64,000 bases of DNA from Oscillospiraceae bacterium (GTDB lineage Bacteria; Bacillota; Clostridia; Oscillospirales; Ruminococcaceae), in NCBI GenBank assembly GCA_015067145.1, contig SVNA01000001.1, forward strand, positions 1 to 64,000, given 5' to 3'. Position 1 is the first letter of the stretch, and every line of letters starts with the position of its first letter. Shown one piece after another: positions 25,475 to 34,270 of this stretch. The position numbers were made by a program, and so were the translations under genes. The notes below the pieces were generated by a model. It saw only the letters and a program-made list of their open reading frames with translations. It was not told the DNA's origin and ran no database searches.

Positions 25475-26569
25475 TTAACTAAACTCATTAATAGCTTTAA
25501 TAACAAAATCCTGTTCTTCTTTTGTCATCCCATTATACATTGGTATAGATAAAACAGTTTTAGCATAATGTTCTGTAATAGGCAAAAATCCTTCCTTATG
25601 CCCCAAATATTTATAGGCTTCTGCTAAATGAGGTGGAATAGGATAATGAATTATTGTGCCTATTCCAAAATTGTTTAGATAGTCTATAAGTCTGTCACGT
25701 TCCTCACACCTTATAACATATTGATGCCACACACAGGTTGCATCTTCTGCAAGTTTAGGAAGTATAATCTTGTCATTTTTTATTTCTTCAGAATATCTTT
25801 TTGCTATAGCAATTTTTTCGTCTGTCATTTCATCGATATGATTCAATCGCACCCTTAGCATACCTGCCTGTAATTCGTCAAGTCTGGAATTCGCTCCAAC
25901 AACTTTGTTATGATATCTTTTCTCACTTCCATAGTTTCTGAAAACTCTGAAATCATTCGCAAGTTTTTCATCGTTGACTACTACTGCACCTGCATCTCCA
26001 AACGCACCAATATTTTTAGACGGATAAAATGAAAAGCAGCCTACATCACCAAAAGTACCTGTCATTTGCCCGTTAAAACATGCACCATGTGACTGAGCAC
26101 AATCTTCTACAAGCTTAAGTTTGTATTTTTTACATAATTCTACAATCTTATCCATTCTGGATGCCATACCATAAAGATGAACAACGAGAATAGCTTTTGT
26201 TCTTTCTGTTATATGTGATTCTATTTTCTCTACATCTATACCATAATTCTCATCAGGTTCTACAAAAACGGGAGTTGCTCCATTCATTGTGATACCCATA
26301 ACACTGGCTATATATGTATTTCCCTGAACAATAACTTCATCGCCTTTACCGATATTCAGAAGCCTGAAAGCTATCCAAAGAGCATCAAGACCGTTTGCAA
26401 GACCAACGCAGTGTTTTGCACCAGTATATTCGGCAAATTCCTGTTCAAAAGCAGAAACCTCTTTACCTAAAATATACCAACCTGAGCGAAGCACTTCCAG
26501 TGCCTTCTGCTCAAATTCCTGCTGATATGCGTAGAAGCCTCTGTCCATTCTGTTTGGCATTATATTCAT
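25475..26569 (-). CDS. DegT/DnrJ/EryC1/StrS sugar aminotransferase (FdtB/QdtB-like)
   Basis: This 364-aa PLP enzyme aminates a keto sugar nucleotide. The PLP lysine is in FSFYPSKNIGAFGDAGAV (Lys185). The substrate and cofactor motifs VGLANGLDALWIA, VEDCAQSHGA and the C-terminal VWHQYV also match. ATG 26569 lies 7 nt after GAGAGG. The track start is a TTG overlapping this site. Together with the downstream ketoisomerase it defines a 3-amino-3,6-dideoxyhexose branch. The early enzymes (RmlA, RmlB) and the N-acetyltransferase (FdtC/QdtC) are not in this window. Confidence 0.9.
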   Translation of the reverse strand: MNIMPNRMDRGFYAYQQEFEQKALEVLRSGWYILGKEVSAFEQEFAEYTGAKHCVGLANGLDALWIAFRLLNIGKGDEVIVQGNTYIASVMGITMNGATPVFVEPDENYGIDVEKIESHITERTKAILVVHLYGMASRMDKIVELCKKYKLKLVEDCAQSHGACFNGQMTGTFGDVGCFSFYPSKNIGAFGDAGAVVVNDEKLANDFRVFRNYGSEKRYHNKVVGANSRLDELQAGMLRVRLNHIDEMTDEKIAIAKRYSEEIKNDKIILPKLAEDATCVWHQYVIRCEERDRLIDYLNNFGIGTIIHYPIPPHLAEAYKYLGHKEGFLPITEHYAKTVLSIPMYNGMTKEEQDFVIKAINEFS

Positions 26570-26607
26570 AAATTTTCCTCTCAAATTTTAAATATGAAAA
26601 TCTGAAA

Positions 26608-27360
26608 CTATTTTCCATTAATTATTGCATGCCAGATAAATTTTGTATTTGTCACAAAATATCTTTTGAATAACCTTTTAGGTTCCTGCATCAATCTATA
26701 AAACCATTCCAGATTTAATTTTTGCATCCACACAGGTGCTCTTTTTATGTTGTCTGCAAAATAATCAAAACCCGCACCTACACCAACCATAAAACCATTC
26801 AGTTTTTCTTTATGATTGGCCATCCAGATTTCCTGCTTTGGTGCACCAAGTCCTATCCATATAAAATCGGCGTTCGAATTGTTGATGACCTGAACAATCG
26901 CGTTGTCCTCTTCTTCACTCAATTTCCTGAAAGGTGGACTGTACATACCGGATATTTGTATTGACGGATATTTATTTTTTAACTTTATTTCAAGTTTTTT
27001 CAATGTTTCTTCTGTAGAACCATAAAAATAATGCCGGTATCCATATTCTTCTGAAATTCTGAATATCTCTGCCATATAGTCAGGACCTGTAGTTCTACTC
27101 ATATCTGCAAATCCACGATTACGGCCTACAGAACTTAACGGTCCACCATCAGGTATAGCCATTATAGCTCCGTTTTGTATATCACAGTAATCCTTGTCTT
27201 CATATGACATTACAGTTGTATGTACATTCGATACACAAAGATAGTTACCAGAAAGTTCATCTATATTATCAACAGTAAAATCAATAAGCCAATCCATATT
27301 TATTGCGGCTATATTTACGCCCATAATATTACATGTTGGAATGCTGTTTTTATCTATCAA
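26608..27360 (-). CDS. WecG/TagA/CpsF family glycosyltransferase
   Basis: The 250-aa product belongs to GT26. The conserved blocks are MAIPDGGPLSSVGR, RTTGPDYMAEIF, YGSTEETLKKL, WIGLGAPKQEIWMANH, MVGVGAGFDYFA and APVWMQKLNLEWFYRLMQEPKRL. Members add the second sugar (for example ManNAc, or a glucose or galactose relative) to an undecaprenyl-diphosphate-linked first sugar. The start is a TTG following GGGAG/AAGG; the next in-frame ATG is 12 codons on. It lies second in the operon, directly after the initiating transferase, which matches this order of reactions. Confidence 0.92.
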   Translation of the reverse strand: MIDKNSIPTCNIMGVNIAAINMDWLIDFTVDNIDELSGNYLCVSNVHTTVMSYEDKDYCDIQNGAIMAIPDGGPLSSVGRNRGFADMSRTTGPDYMAEIFRISEEYGYRHYFYGSTEETLKKLEIKLKNKYPSIQISGMYSPPFRKLSEEEDNAIVQVINNSNADFIWIGLGAPKQEIWMANHKEKLNGFMVGVGAGFDYFADNIKRAPVWMQKLNLEWFYRLMQEPKRLFKRYFVTNTKFIWHAIINGK

Positions 27361-27392
27361 CCTTAAAATCTCCCAAAAAAATCAATACAAAA

Positions 27393-28841
27393 CTACATCG
27401 AGCCTTCTTTGCCCAACACAACTTTTATTGTCTGCAGCATAATTCTGAAATCAAGGCCCATGGACCAGTTCTGAATATACTGCCTGTCCAGTTTTACAAC
27501 CTCTTCAAAATCGGTTATATTGCTTCGGCCGCTTACCTGCCACATACCTGTTATACCAGGCTTAAACGCAAGACGTGCACGGTGATGAAGCTCGTATTTG
27601 TTCCATTCATCCTCTGTAGGAGGTCTTGTCCCTACAAGGCTCATTGTACCTGTAAGGACATTCCAGAATTGAGGAAATTCATCAAGACTCCAGTCTCTGA
27701 TATAATTACCGATTCCCTTTTTAATTGTGCCATCCGGCAGTTTTTTGCAGCCTATAATACGAGGGTCATAATCAAGCTTGAACATCATTCCGTCTTTTAC
27801 ACGGTTTTCTTTCATTAGCTCTGCTTTGCGTTCTTCCGCATCAAGATACATACTGCGGAATTTATACATTTTGAACTTTTTGCCGTTTTTACCTATTCTT
27901 GTCTGAGAAAAGAATATAGGACCCGGGGATTTAATGTATATAATCGGACCGATGATTATTGTAAGCAGTATAGTTATAAGACAACCTGCAACACCCGCCA
28001 AAATATCTATTGTTCTTTTGATTGTAGCCTGCTTATATGTAGCAGTGTTCATGCCTATAGTTATTACAGTTTTTCCTGCAATTTTTTCAACAAACTGAAC
28101 ATTGTTGAGTATATTCCCATAATACATTATTTCCTGATGGACTATTATGCCCATATCCGCCAGGTCGTTAATAAGCGTCGGCAGATAATGTGTGTTGTGA
28201 GGAAGGGAAATAAACACCTCATCAACCCATTCCCGGCACAGATACTCTGTAACTTCATCAAGCGTGGCAGTTACTTCAATACCGGAAATAAACTGGCCTT
28301 TACAGTTTTCATTGGTTATACAGATTCCCAGAATATGATATTTGCCATAATTTATATTTTGAAATTCCTGAACAACACTGTCTGCCCTGTCGTTTGTGGT
28401 AATCAGATACACCGATGAAAGGTTTGATGGTGTTTTATGACGTAATATTTTTTTCCAGACTGTTCTTGTTACATAGGAAACTACGATATAATAAATGAAC
28501 ACAAGATAAATCACAACTCTGGAATATGCAGAACTTGTTTTTGTCGAGAAGAGAAACAATGTTACCAGCAGTTCAACTATTACTGCATGTTTTATCGTAT
28601 GTGCACATTCAATATAGAATCCTCGCTTTAAAACACCTTTGAGGGAATTGTTATAAATAATAACAACAATATCTATCAGCGTATAAACCAAAGCAAGATT
28701 CAGATAAATTCCGTCTGCATATGGATTTTCTAAACCGATTCGGGATATGTAAGCGAGTACAAATGCGATATGCAAACTTATAACATCAAATATTATAAAG
28801 TCAAAGTGTTTAACCCACCCCTGCGGTTTTGTTTTATACAT
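27393..28841 (-). CDS. Polyprenyl-phosphate sugar-phosphate transferase (initiating enzyme)
   Basis: The product (482 aa) has about four N-terminal membrane segments, a CoA-binding-like middle domain, another membrane segment (about 275-300), then the bacterial sugar transferase domain: FFSQTRIGKNGKKFKMYKFRSM, the DE pair in WSLDEFPQFWNVL, SLVGTRPPT, PGITGMWQVSGRS. It starts repeat-unit synthesis by transferring a hexose-1-phosphate to undecaprenyl phosphate (WbaP/CpsE/PglC superfamily). AAAGGGGG lies 8 nt before the ATG. It is the first gene of the glycan operon, behind the promoter at 28.9 kb. Confidence 0.93.
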   Translation of the reverse strand: MYKTKPQGWVKHFDFIIFDVISLHIAFVLAYISRIGLENPYADGIYLNLALVYTLIDIVVIIYNNSLKGVLKRGFYIECAHTIKHAVIVELLVTLFLFSTKTSSAYSRVVIYLVFIYYIVVSYVTRTVWKKILRHKTPSNLSSVYLITTNDRADSVVQEFQNINYGKYHILGICITNENCKGQFISGIEVTATLDEVTEYLCREWVDEVFISLPHNTHYLPTLINDLADMGIIVHQEIMYYGNILNNVQFVEKIAGKTVITIGMNTATYKQATIKRTIDILAGVAGCLITILLTIIIGPIIYIKSPGPIFFSQTRIGKNGKKFKMYKFRSMYLDAEERKAELMKENRVKDGMMFKLDYDPRIIGCKKLPDGTIKKGIGNYIRDWSLDEFPQFWNVLTGTMSLVGTRPPTEDEWNKYELHHRARLAFKPGITGMWQVSGRSNITDFEEVVKLDRQYIQNWSMGLDFRIMLQTIKVVLGKEGSM

Positions 28842-28896
28842 TACGATATCCCCCTTTCTATGCTAGTTAGTAATCAATCCTGTTTAGAGTATATTT

Positions 28897-28924
28897 ATTA
28901 TATAATACCATATTAGTATGTAAA
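28897..28924 (-). promoter_or_regulatory. Putative promoter of the surface-glycan operon
   Basis: On the - strand: TTTACA, 16-nt spacer, TATAAT, about 55 nt upstream of the initiating transferase ATG. The 28842-29020 gap holds no other gene; the 65-aa track ORF there has no coding signals. No clear hairpin for a leader attenuator was seen. Confidence 0.6.
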
Positions 28925-29020
28925 AGTCTACTTATCGGCTTTATATGATATGATATAATTATGTGATTTATAAAGATAACCTTGAATTTTTTATAACTTA
29001 CAGCAAATGTATTTAATTCA

Positions 29021-29713
29021 TTAAAGTTCGACAGCTCCACCAATATCTGTGATGGTGATATCATTTATCCATTCAGTATCAACTCCAGCATCCTCACAAA
29101 ACTTTTTAATTTTGTAAAAATCAGGATGTGCGGAAATATCTCCAAAAAATAAAAGCGTATTTTTTTCAGAAAGAAATACCGATGCTCCACCGATAAAACC
29201 ATAACTGTATCCGTCCAAATTTACATATCCTTTTTCAATCAGCAGACAGTTTTTTCCTGCGTTTTGCAATGCGTTGAATATTCCATTGTCTTCTGTAATA
29301 AAATTTTCATTACCCATAACAACAGTTGCACATTTTGTGTACCCCTGTTTAACATTGATTATATTTTTTGTTTTATCTTCAAGGCTTAAATCGGCACATG
29401 TTTCAGGGTTACAAATAATGCTTTTATCGGTGATAATCATATTCAGCTTACATTCTGTCCGGTATCCGGACATAAGTTTTACAGGGGTAATACTGTACCC
29501 TAACTGCTTTAAAAGAGAAATATTATTCTTTTGACACTCCGATACAAAAATTTCTTTTTCACCTTTTTTAAGGTATAAAACATCAGCATGCAAAGAAATC
29601 GGCTCACTTACGCAGGCCGATTTTTCTGTTGGGATACATATGTATCCATACTGTTTCAATTTGTCAATTATTTTTTTATTTTCAAAATTTACGATACAAT
29701 ATTGTTTCTTCAT
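29021..29713 (-). CDS. Unknown 230-aa protein, possibly DUF6873/pentein-fold
   Basis: I do not firmly recognise this gene. The protein is soluble, without a signal peptide or membrane segment, and has internally repetitive alpha/beta character: CIVNFENKKIIDKLKQYGY, ADVLYLKKG, CATVVMGNENFITEDNGIFNAL, FIGGASVFLSEKNTLLFFGDI. The pattern of a strand ending in E-D or D followed by a loop suggests a pentein (guanidino-group-modifying enzyme) fold like that annotated as DUF6873, but that is from memory. It stands just upstream of the glycan promoter in the same direction. Confidence 0.55.
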   Translation of the reverse strand: MKKQYCIVNFENKKIIDKLKQYGYICIPTEKSACVSEPISLHADVLYLKKGEKEIFVSECQKNNISLLKQLGYSITPVKLMSGYRTECKLNMIITDKSIICNPETCADLSLEDKTKNIINVKQGYTKCATVVMGNENFITEDNGIFNALQNAGKNCLLIEKGYVNLDGYSYGFIGGASVFLSEKNTLLFFGDISAHPDFYKIKKFCEDAGVDTEWINDITITDIGGAVEL

Positions 29714-29789
29714 TTCACATTTTATTATTTGCTAAATTTTTGACCTGTACAAAAGTTATATCAAAGTTAATATCTCAGTTCTGATATAA

Positions 29790-30971
29790 TTACTCCCTGT
29801 TCAACGCCTTTATAGGCGGCATTTTCGCAGCTTTAAAACTTGGTATAAAGCTGAAGGCTACAGCTAAAATAATTGTAGCAGAAACACTTATAACTATCAA
29901 GCTATAGTCCAACGTTATTCTGTATGGTATAACATTTTCGGCAACTGTAAAAACAACCGCAACAATTATAACAGCAGCTGCTACTCCGGTGAAGCAGGAT
30001 AACAACACCGAAAGTAAAAACTCTTTTATGATATCAAATCTGCTTGCACCCATACTGATTTTTATCCCTATATCTTTTTGCTTTGTTATAACCGCTGTAT
30101 TCACACTTGACGCTACCGAAACACCACATACCACAATCGCAACACAGGAAACCGCAAAAAGTGATAAAAAAGCTGTATCCGCGATATTATATATCTGTTT
30201 TTTGTGCTGCGAAAGATTAGTAAGACTGATAGTTTTGTTGCGATATCTGTAACTTATCTCAGTTAGCTTCTGCTTAAACTCCGCTGCTTCCTGTTCTGTG
30301 TCATTACTTGTGAAAAATATCTGATCATAGCTGGATTTTACAGATAGATTTTTCATTGTTGTATGAGGAATATATATGAAATCAGGGACAACATCGCCTG
30401 ACAGTGTGTTCAGAACGTTGCTTCCCTTTTTTACAGTGCCGATAATATCAAATACTGCAGTTTTATTGCCTGTTGTTACGGTAATCTGCTTACCACATAT
30501 ATTGCTGCGTTTATAAACCTTATGTGCTATATTTTCATCAACAAGACATACAAACGCATTGCTTTCTATATCCTGTCTGTTGATCATTCTGCCTTCTGTA
30601 ATCTGCAGGGAAACAATTTCAGGTGCCTGTTCGTTCACTCCCCATCCTACAGTTTCTATTCTGACTCCATTCGAGAATACAGCTTCAATATTGTTTACAA
30701 TAACAGGAGTTACGTCTTCAATATCCCCCATTGATGCTATATTGTTATACAGTGATATATCGGTAACATTTTCACCATCGCTGTTATACGCCGCAACTGC
30801 AAGACCATTCATCCCCATAGCATTCATTTCATCTGTAATTATCTGTTTTCCGCTTTCTGAAACTGCAGAAACACCAAATGATGCAACCACTGAAATAACA
30901 ACTGCAACAACAGCCGTTTTGAAGGGCAAAATCTCTTTTACATATCGATAAAATACTTTTTTAATATTCAT
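29790..30971 (-). CDS. FtsX/MacB-like ABC transporter permease
   Basis: At 393 aa it has the MacB topology: one N-terminal membrane segment (about 18-40), a long extracytoplasmic MacB periplasmic-core-like domain (to about 265), and a C-terminal FtsX domain with three membrane segments including TKQKDIGIKISMGASRFDIIKEFLLS and IPSFKAAKMPPIKALNRE. The start overlaps the end of the HlyD-like adaptor gene by 11 nt. Such permeases need an ATPase subunit, and none is encoded on either side. Substrate unknown. Confidence 0.88.
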   Translation of the reverse strand: MNIKKVFYRYVKEILPFKTAVVAVVISVVASFGVSAVSESGKQIITDEMNAMGMNGLAVAAYNSDGENVTDISLYNNIASMGDIEDVTPVIVNNIEAVFSNGVRIETVGWGVNEQAPEIVSLQITEGRMINRQDIESNAFVCLVDENIAHKVYKRSNICGKQITVTTGNKTAVFDIIGTVKKGSNVLNTLSGDVVPDFIYIPHTTMKNLSVKSSYDQIFFTSNDTEQEAAEFKQKLTEISYRYRNKTISLTNLSQHKKQIYNIADTAFLSLFAVSCVAIVVCGVSVASSVNTAVITKQKDIGIKISMGASRFDIIKEFLLSVLLSCFTGVAAAVIIVAVVFTVAENVIPYRITLDYSLIVISVSATIILAVAFSFIPSFKAAKMPPIKALNRE

Positions 30972-31896
30972 ATTTTATTAATGAATTTCCTTTTACTGTC
31001 TGATTATTTTTTATAAATAACGTCTTTTTATCAAAATCAGTGAGTATTTCCACACTGCCTTCCATTTCCGTACCTGTTTCTACATATTTTTTCACGGTAC
31101 TGCCATTTATTAATATCTTTACATATTCTCCGTTTTCATCCTGACCTATATATTCATAGGGCAACGTAAGAATTTCCCTGAATGGTTTTATAATCGTTCC
31201 CGAAATTTCCAACCCAGATATTATATAATCATCAATAGTATCTATATCAGCAAAAACATCAACAACCGTTTTATTGCCTGTAAGCGTTTTCTCTTTTCGT
31301 ATCTGTGCTGTTTTTTTGTTCAATGTCGCCGTATATATTCTTTCCGGTGCAATATCAGGACTGAAGCTGACTTTATCTCCCACTGCTACCCGTGAATAAT
31401 CCTCCTGATTAATCGTAAGCTTAACCAACATATCATCATCTGACTCTATAATGCATATCTGCTCATCAGATAAAACAACTGAACCTTCTGCAATGGTAAG
31501 GTTTTTTACAACTCCACTGCCAGAAGCATATATTTCTTCTGAAATTCCCATTATAACGCTTTTATCCATCGAAATTTCTGCCACAAGATGTTCTGTGAAG
31601 TTATATTCCTTTACAACATTTTCCATCTTATCTATATCAATAGTAAACATAAGCTGTCCTTTATTGACATAACTGTTTTCACTGATAAAACATTCTTTTA
31701 TATACACCGGATACGACAGCTTTATCGGTGTATATTTGGAAGCTTCTATACTTCCGACAACTTCCATAGCCGACTGATAGACTGTATTTTTCAGGTGAGT
31801 TACATTTACAGTTTCTGCATTTTTAAAATAAAAAAACGGCAATGCAACGATTATTATAACCAGCGAAAACACAATCCTTACGTATAATTTGTACAT
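30961..31896 (-). CDS. HlyD-like membrane fusion/adaptor protein
   Basis: This 311-aa protein has one N-terminal membrane anchor (about residues 5-25) and then beta-barrel/lipoyl-like halves: VVGSIEASKYTPIKLSYPVYIKECFISENSYVNKGQLMFTI on one side and ASGSGVVKNLTIAEGSVVLSDEQICII on the other, with little coiled coil between. This fits a short Gram-positive adaptor that works with a MacB-like permease. ATG 31896 is 8 nt after GAGG. The track start is a GTG within the Shine-Dalgarno. That Shine-Dalgarno lies in the arm of the radA terminator. Confidence 0.8.
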   Translation of the reverse strand: MYKLYVRIVFSLVIIIVALPFFYFKNAETVNVTHLKNTVYQSAMEVVGSIEASKYTPIKLSYPVYIKECFISENSYVNKGQLMFTIDIDKMENVVKEYNFTEHLVAEISMDKSVIMGISEEIYASGSGVVKNLTIAEGSVVLSDEQICIIESDDDMLVKLTINQEDYSRVAVGDKVSFSPDIAPERIYTATLNKKTAQIRKEKTLTGNKTVVDVFADIDTIDDYIISGLEISGTIIKPFREILTLPYEYIGQDENGEYVKILINGSTVKKYVETGTEMEGSVEILTDFDKKTLFIKNNQTVKGNSLIKYEY

Positions 31897-31897
31897 A

Positions 31898-31947
31898 AAA
31901 AACACCTCATTTATCCTACAGCTAATTATTGCAGAATAAATGAGGTT
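31898..31947 (-). terminator. Terminator after radA containing the next gene's ribosome binding site
   Basis: On the - strand ACCTCATTTAT and ATAAATGAGGT form a perfect 11-bp stem around a 21-nt loop, followed by GTTTTTT. The GAGG in the 3' arm is the ribosome binding site for the adaptor gene, whose ATG is in the T tract. The arrangement is the same as after yajC. Confidence 0.8.
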
Positions 31948-31953
31948 TAATCA

Positions 31954-33333
31954 TTATATTAATTTTATTGCCTGTTTGATATTGCTTACACCATAAATTT
32001 CCAGATTATAATCTCCGGTGCTTATTTTACTCATACAATGATATGGAATAATTGCACGTTTAAAACCAAGTCTTTCTATTTCCTTTAACCTGGAATCTAT
32101 ATTTGTAACGGCTCTCACCTCACCGCCAAGTCCGACTTCGCCTATTACAACCAGGTCGTCAGGGATTGATTTTTCTCCAAGACCTGAAATAACACTCATG
32201 ATAACAGCTAAATCTATGGATGTTTCGTCAAGTTCAAGACCGCCTACAACATTTACATAGATATCAAGATTCTGCATATAGTATCCCGCACGTTTTTCCA
32301 TAACAGCAAGCAGCAGATTAAGGCGGTTGTAATCAATGCCGCTGGATGCACGCCTTGGTGTACCAAAACCTGTTTTTGTCGCCAGGGCCTGAATTTCGGT
32401 CAGAATTGGGCGTGTTCCCTCTATAATACAGGTAACACAGCTTCCGCTTACAGAAGTACTCCTGCCCTCTAAAAGCAGCATTGACGGGTTGTTGATTTCC
32501 ACTATCCCCTTTGTTGTCATATCAAACATACCGATTTCATTTGTGGAGCCATATCGGTTTTTGCTTGCACGGAGAATTTTATAAGGAAGTGTTTTATCTC
32601 CTTCAAAGTACAGAACAGTATCTACAATATGTTCCATAACCTTTGGCCCTGCTATAGCACCATCCTTGTTGACATGTCCTACAATAAACAGAGATGTCCC
32701 CACTTTTTTTGCCGTGCCAAGCAGTAATGCCGTGGATTCTCTCACCTGTGATACACTGCCTGGACTGGATGATATCTCGTAATAGTTCATCGTCTGTATA
32801 GAATCTATAACCATAACATCAGGTTTATACTCTTCCATACTTCTGCATATAGCAAGAACATCAGTTTCACTGGCAATGGCTATATTTTTTCCGTCAATAC
32901 CAAGCCGGTTGGCCCGCAGCTTAATCTGATTTACAGATTCCTCACCGCTGATATATACAACTTTATGTGAATTACAGATATTTCCGCAGATCTGAAGCAA
33001 TAATGTAGATTTACCTGCACCAGGTTCACCGCCGATAAGCATACCTGCCCCCTGAACAATGCCGCCACCAAGAACACGGTCAAGTTCACCTATACCTGTT
33101 TTAATTCTGATATGATTGTCATCAGCATCTATCTGATGCAATTCCTGAAATTCTATGGAATTGGCAAAAATAATCCCGCTGCTGTTTTTGGAGGAAGCCG
33201 ATTTGGGTTGCTGTACAACAACATCTTCTTCCAGTGTATTCCACGCTCTGCAGGAGGAACACTGCCCCTGCCATTTATGATAAGTTTCTCCGCATTCGGA
33301 ACATACATATACAGTTTTGAGTTTTTCTTTCAT
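31954..33333 (-). CDS. radA: DNA repair protein RadA
   Basis: RadA (459 aa) is a RecA-like helicase that helps process recombination intermediates. The domains in order are an N-terminal four-Cys zinc finger CSECGETYHKWQGQCSSC, the ATPase with Walker A GGEPGAGKSTLL, the RadA-specific KNRYGSTNEIGMF, and a C-terminal Lon-protease-like domain (from about 330) without the catalytic Ser-Lys. It is complete and of normal length. GAGG precedes the ATG. It has a short inverted repeat in its upstream region and a terminator after it. Confidence 0.97.
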   Translation of the reverse strand: MKEKLKTVYVCSECGETYHKWQGQCSSCRAWNTLEEDVVVQQPKSASSKNSSGIIFANSIEFQELHQIDADDNHIRIKTGIGELDRVLGGGIVQGAGMLIGGEPGAGKSTLLLQICGNICNSHKVVYISGEESVNQIKLRANRLGIDGKNIAIASETDVLAICRSMEEYKPDVMVIDSIQTMNYYEISSSPGSVSQVRESTALLLGTAKKVGTSLFIVGHVNKDGAIAGPKVMEHIVDTVLYFEGDKTLPYKILRASKNRYGSTNEIGMFDMTTKGIVEINNPSMLLLEGRSTSVSGSCVTCIIEGTRPILTEIQALATKTGFGTPRRASSGIDYNRLNLLLAVMEKRAGYYMQNLDIYVNVVGGLELDETSIDLAVIMSVISGLGEKSIPDDLVVIGEVGLGGEVRAVTNIDSRLKEIERLGFKRAIIPYHCMSKISTGDYNLEIYGVSNIKQAIKLI

Positions 33334-33344
33334 TTACAACCTCA

Positions 33345-33377
33345 AACTAACAACATTTAATTTTACAACCGTTAGTT
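33345..33377. promoter_or_regulatory. Inverted repeat upstream of radA
   Basis: AACTAAC (33345-33351) and GTTAGTT (33371-33377) form 7-bp arms 19 nt apart, 12-44 nt before the radA ATG, where operator or core promoter elements would lie. It does not match the LexA box GAAC-N4-GTTC. It could bind a repressor or be chance. Confidence 0.3.
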
Positions 33378-33418
33378 GTATTTTAAGATATATATGTATT
33401 TTTGTCAATATATACAAG

Positions 33419-33455
33419 AAAAAACAGCTGATCAAATATATAACAGCTGTTTTAT
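33419..33455 (-). terminator. Terminator after the flavodoxin/ferredoxin gene
   Basis: On the - strand AAAACAGCTG, 13-nt loop, CAGCTGTTTTTT: a 10-bp stem with a T run, 6 nt after the stop. Confidence 0.85.
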
Positions 33456-33460
33456 GATTT

Positions 33461-34234
33461 CTAATTATTTTTAACTTTCCAGTGTTTATATTCTGGACAT
33501 ACGTATCTGCCTTTATCCTGAGTATCCTTACGAACATTAATTGCCTGTTTAGGACAATGATGCAGACAGGCAAGACAGCCAATACATTTGTTTGAAAAAA
33601 CAGGCTTTTTATCCTGCATGGATATATTGTTTACAGGACATCCCGATACACATTTTCCACAGGAGATGCAGTTGGCACCAACATTAAAGCTCTGCTTTTT
33701 AACCATAAACTTGTTGAATCCCGCATTAACAGCAGATGACATAAGTGCCGCAAATGGTGTTTTGTCTTCCTTGCAGAGTGTATCTCCTGCTTTTATTGCT
33801 GCAACAATTTTACTGAGTTTTGGAATCACCTTGCCAAGATTTTTTTCAGCGTCCTTCGGCTTTGGCATTTTCTCCATAAACAGATAATTGTTCTGCATTT
33901 CCACACCAATATATCCTGTAAAGTTCATAGCCTTGTCAGTGAACATTCTCTTGAGATATTTATCTGCATTGCCGCTGTTTTCACCCATTGTAGCGATGCA
34001 ATACACTGTTTTATTGCCTTTTAATTCAGCATTTTTCAACAATTCCTCAATCACTCTAGGAAAACGCCATGCGTAAATCGGTGCTACAACAATATACGGC
34101 TTTTCGCTTTCACAAATCAGGTTTTCGTTGCTTTTAAGCATTTTATTCATTGAAACTGTTATATCTTCCAGCTGTTCAGCCAGATAATCTGCAACAAATT
34201 TACTGTTTCCTGTTCCTGTAAAATATAAAATCAT
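33461..34234 (-). CDS. EFR1-type flavodoxin/ferredoxin fusion protein
   Basis: The product (257 aa) combines an N-terminal flavodoxin-like domain (ILYFTGTGNSKFVADYL, FMN-phosphate loop TGTGNS at about 6-11) with a C-terminal pair of 4Fe-4S ferredoxin clusters, CISCGKCVSGCP and CIGCLACLHHCP (about 190-230). It should pass electrons between an unknown donor and acceptor in the cytoplasm. Such EFR1 proteins are common in anaerobic Firmicutes. CAGGAG precedes the ATG. The next upstream gene, an ICMT-like methyltransferase, is 36 nt away. Confidence 0.9.
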   Translation of the reverse strand: MILYFTGTGNSKFVADYLAEQLEDITVSMNKMLKSNENLICESEKPYIVVAPIYAWRFPRVIEELLKNAELKGNKTVYCIATMGENSGNADKYLKRMFTDKAMNFTGYIGVEMQNNYLFMEKMPKPKDAEKNLGKVIPKLSKIVAAIKAGDTLCKEDKTPFAALMSSAVNAGFNKFMVKKQSFNVGANCISCGKCVSGCPVNNISMQDKKPVFSNKCIGCLACLHHCPKQAINVRKDTQDKGRYVCPEYKHWKVKNN

Positions 34235-34270
34235 AATTTAATCTCCTGTTATAAATTTATATAAATATTC

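Noticed and set aside
28867-29064. 65-aa ORF on the - strand upstream of the glycan operon
   Set aside because: No ribosome binding site, no recognisable protein pattern, overlaps the end of the 29021 gene and the promoter region.
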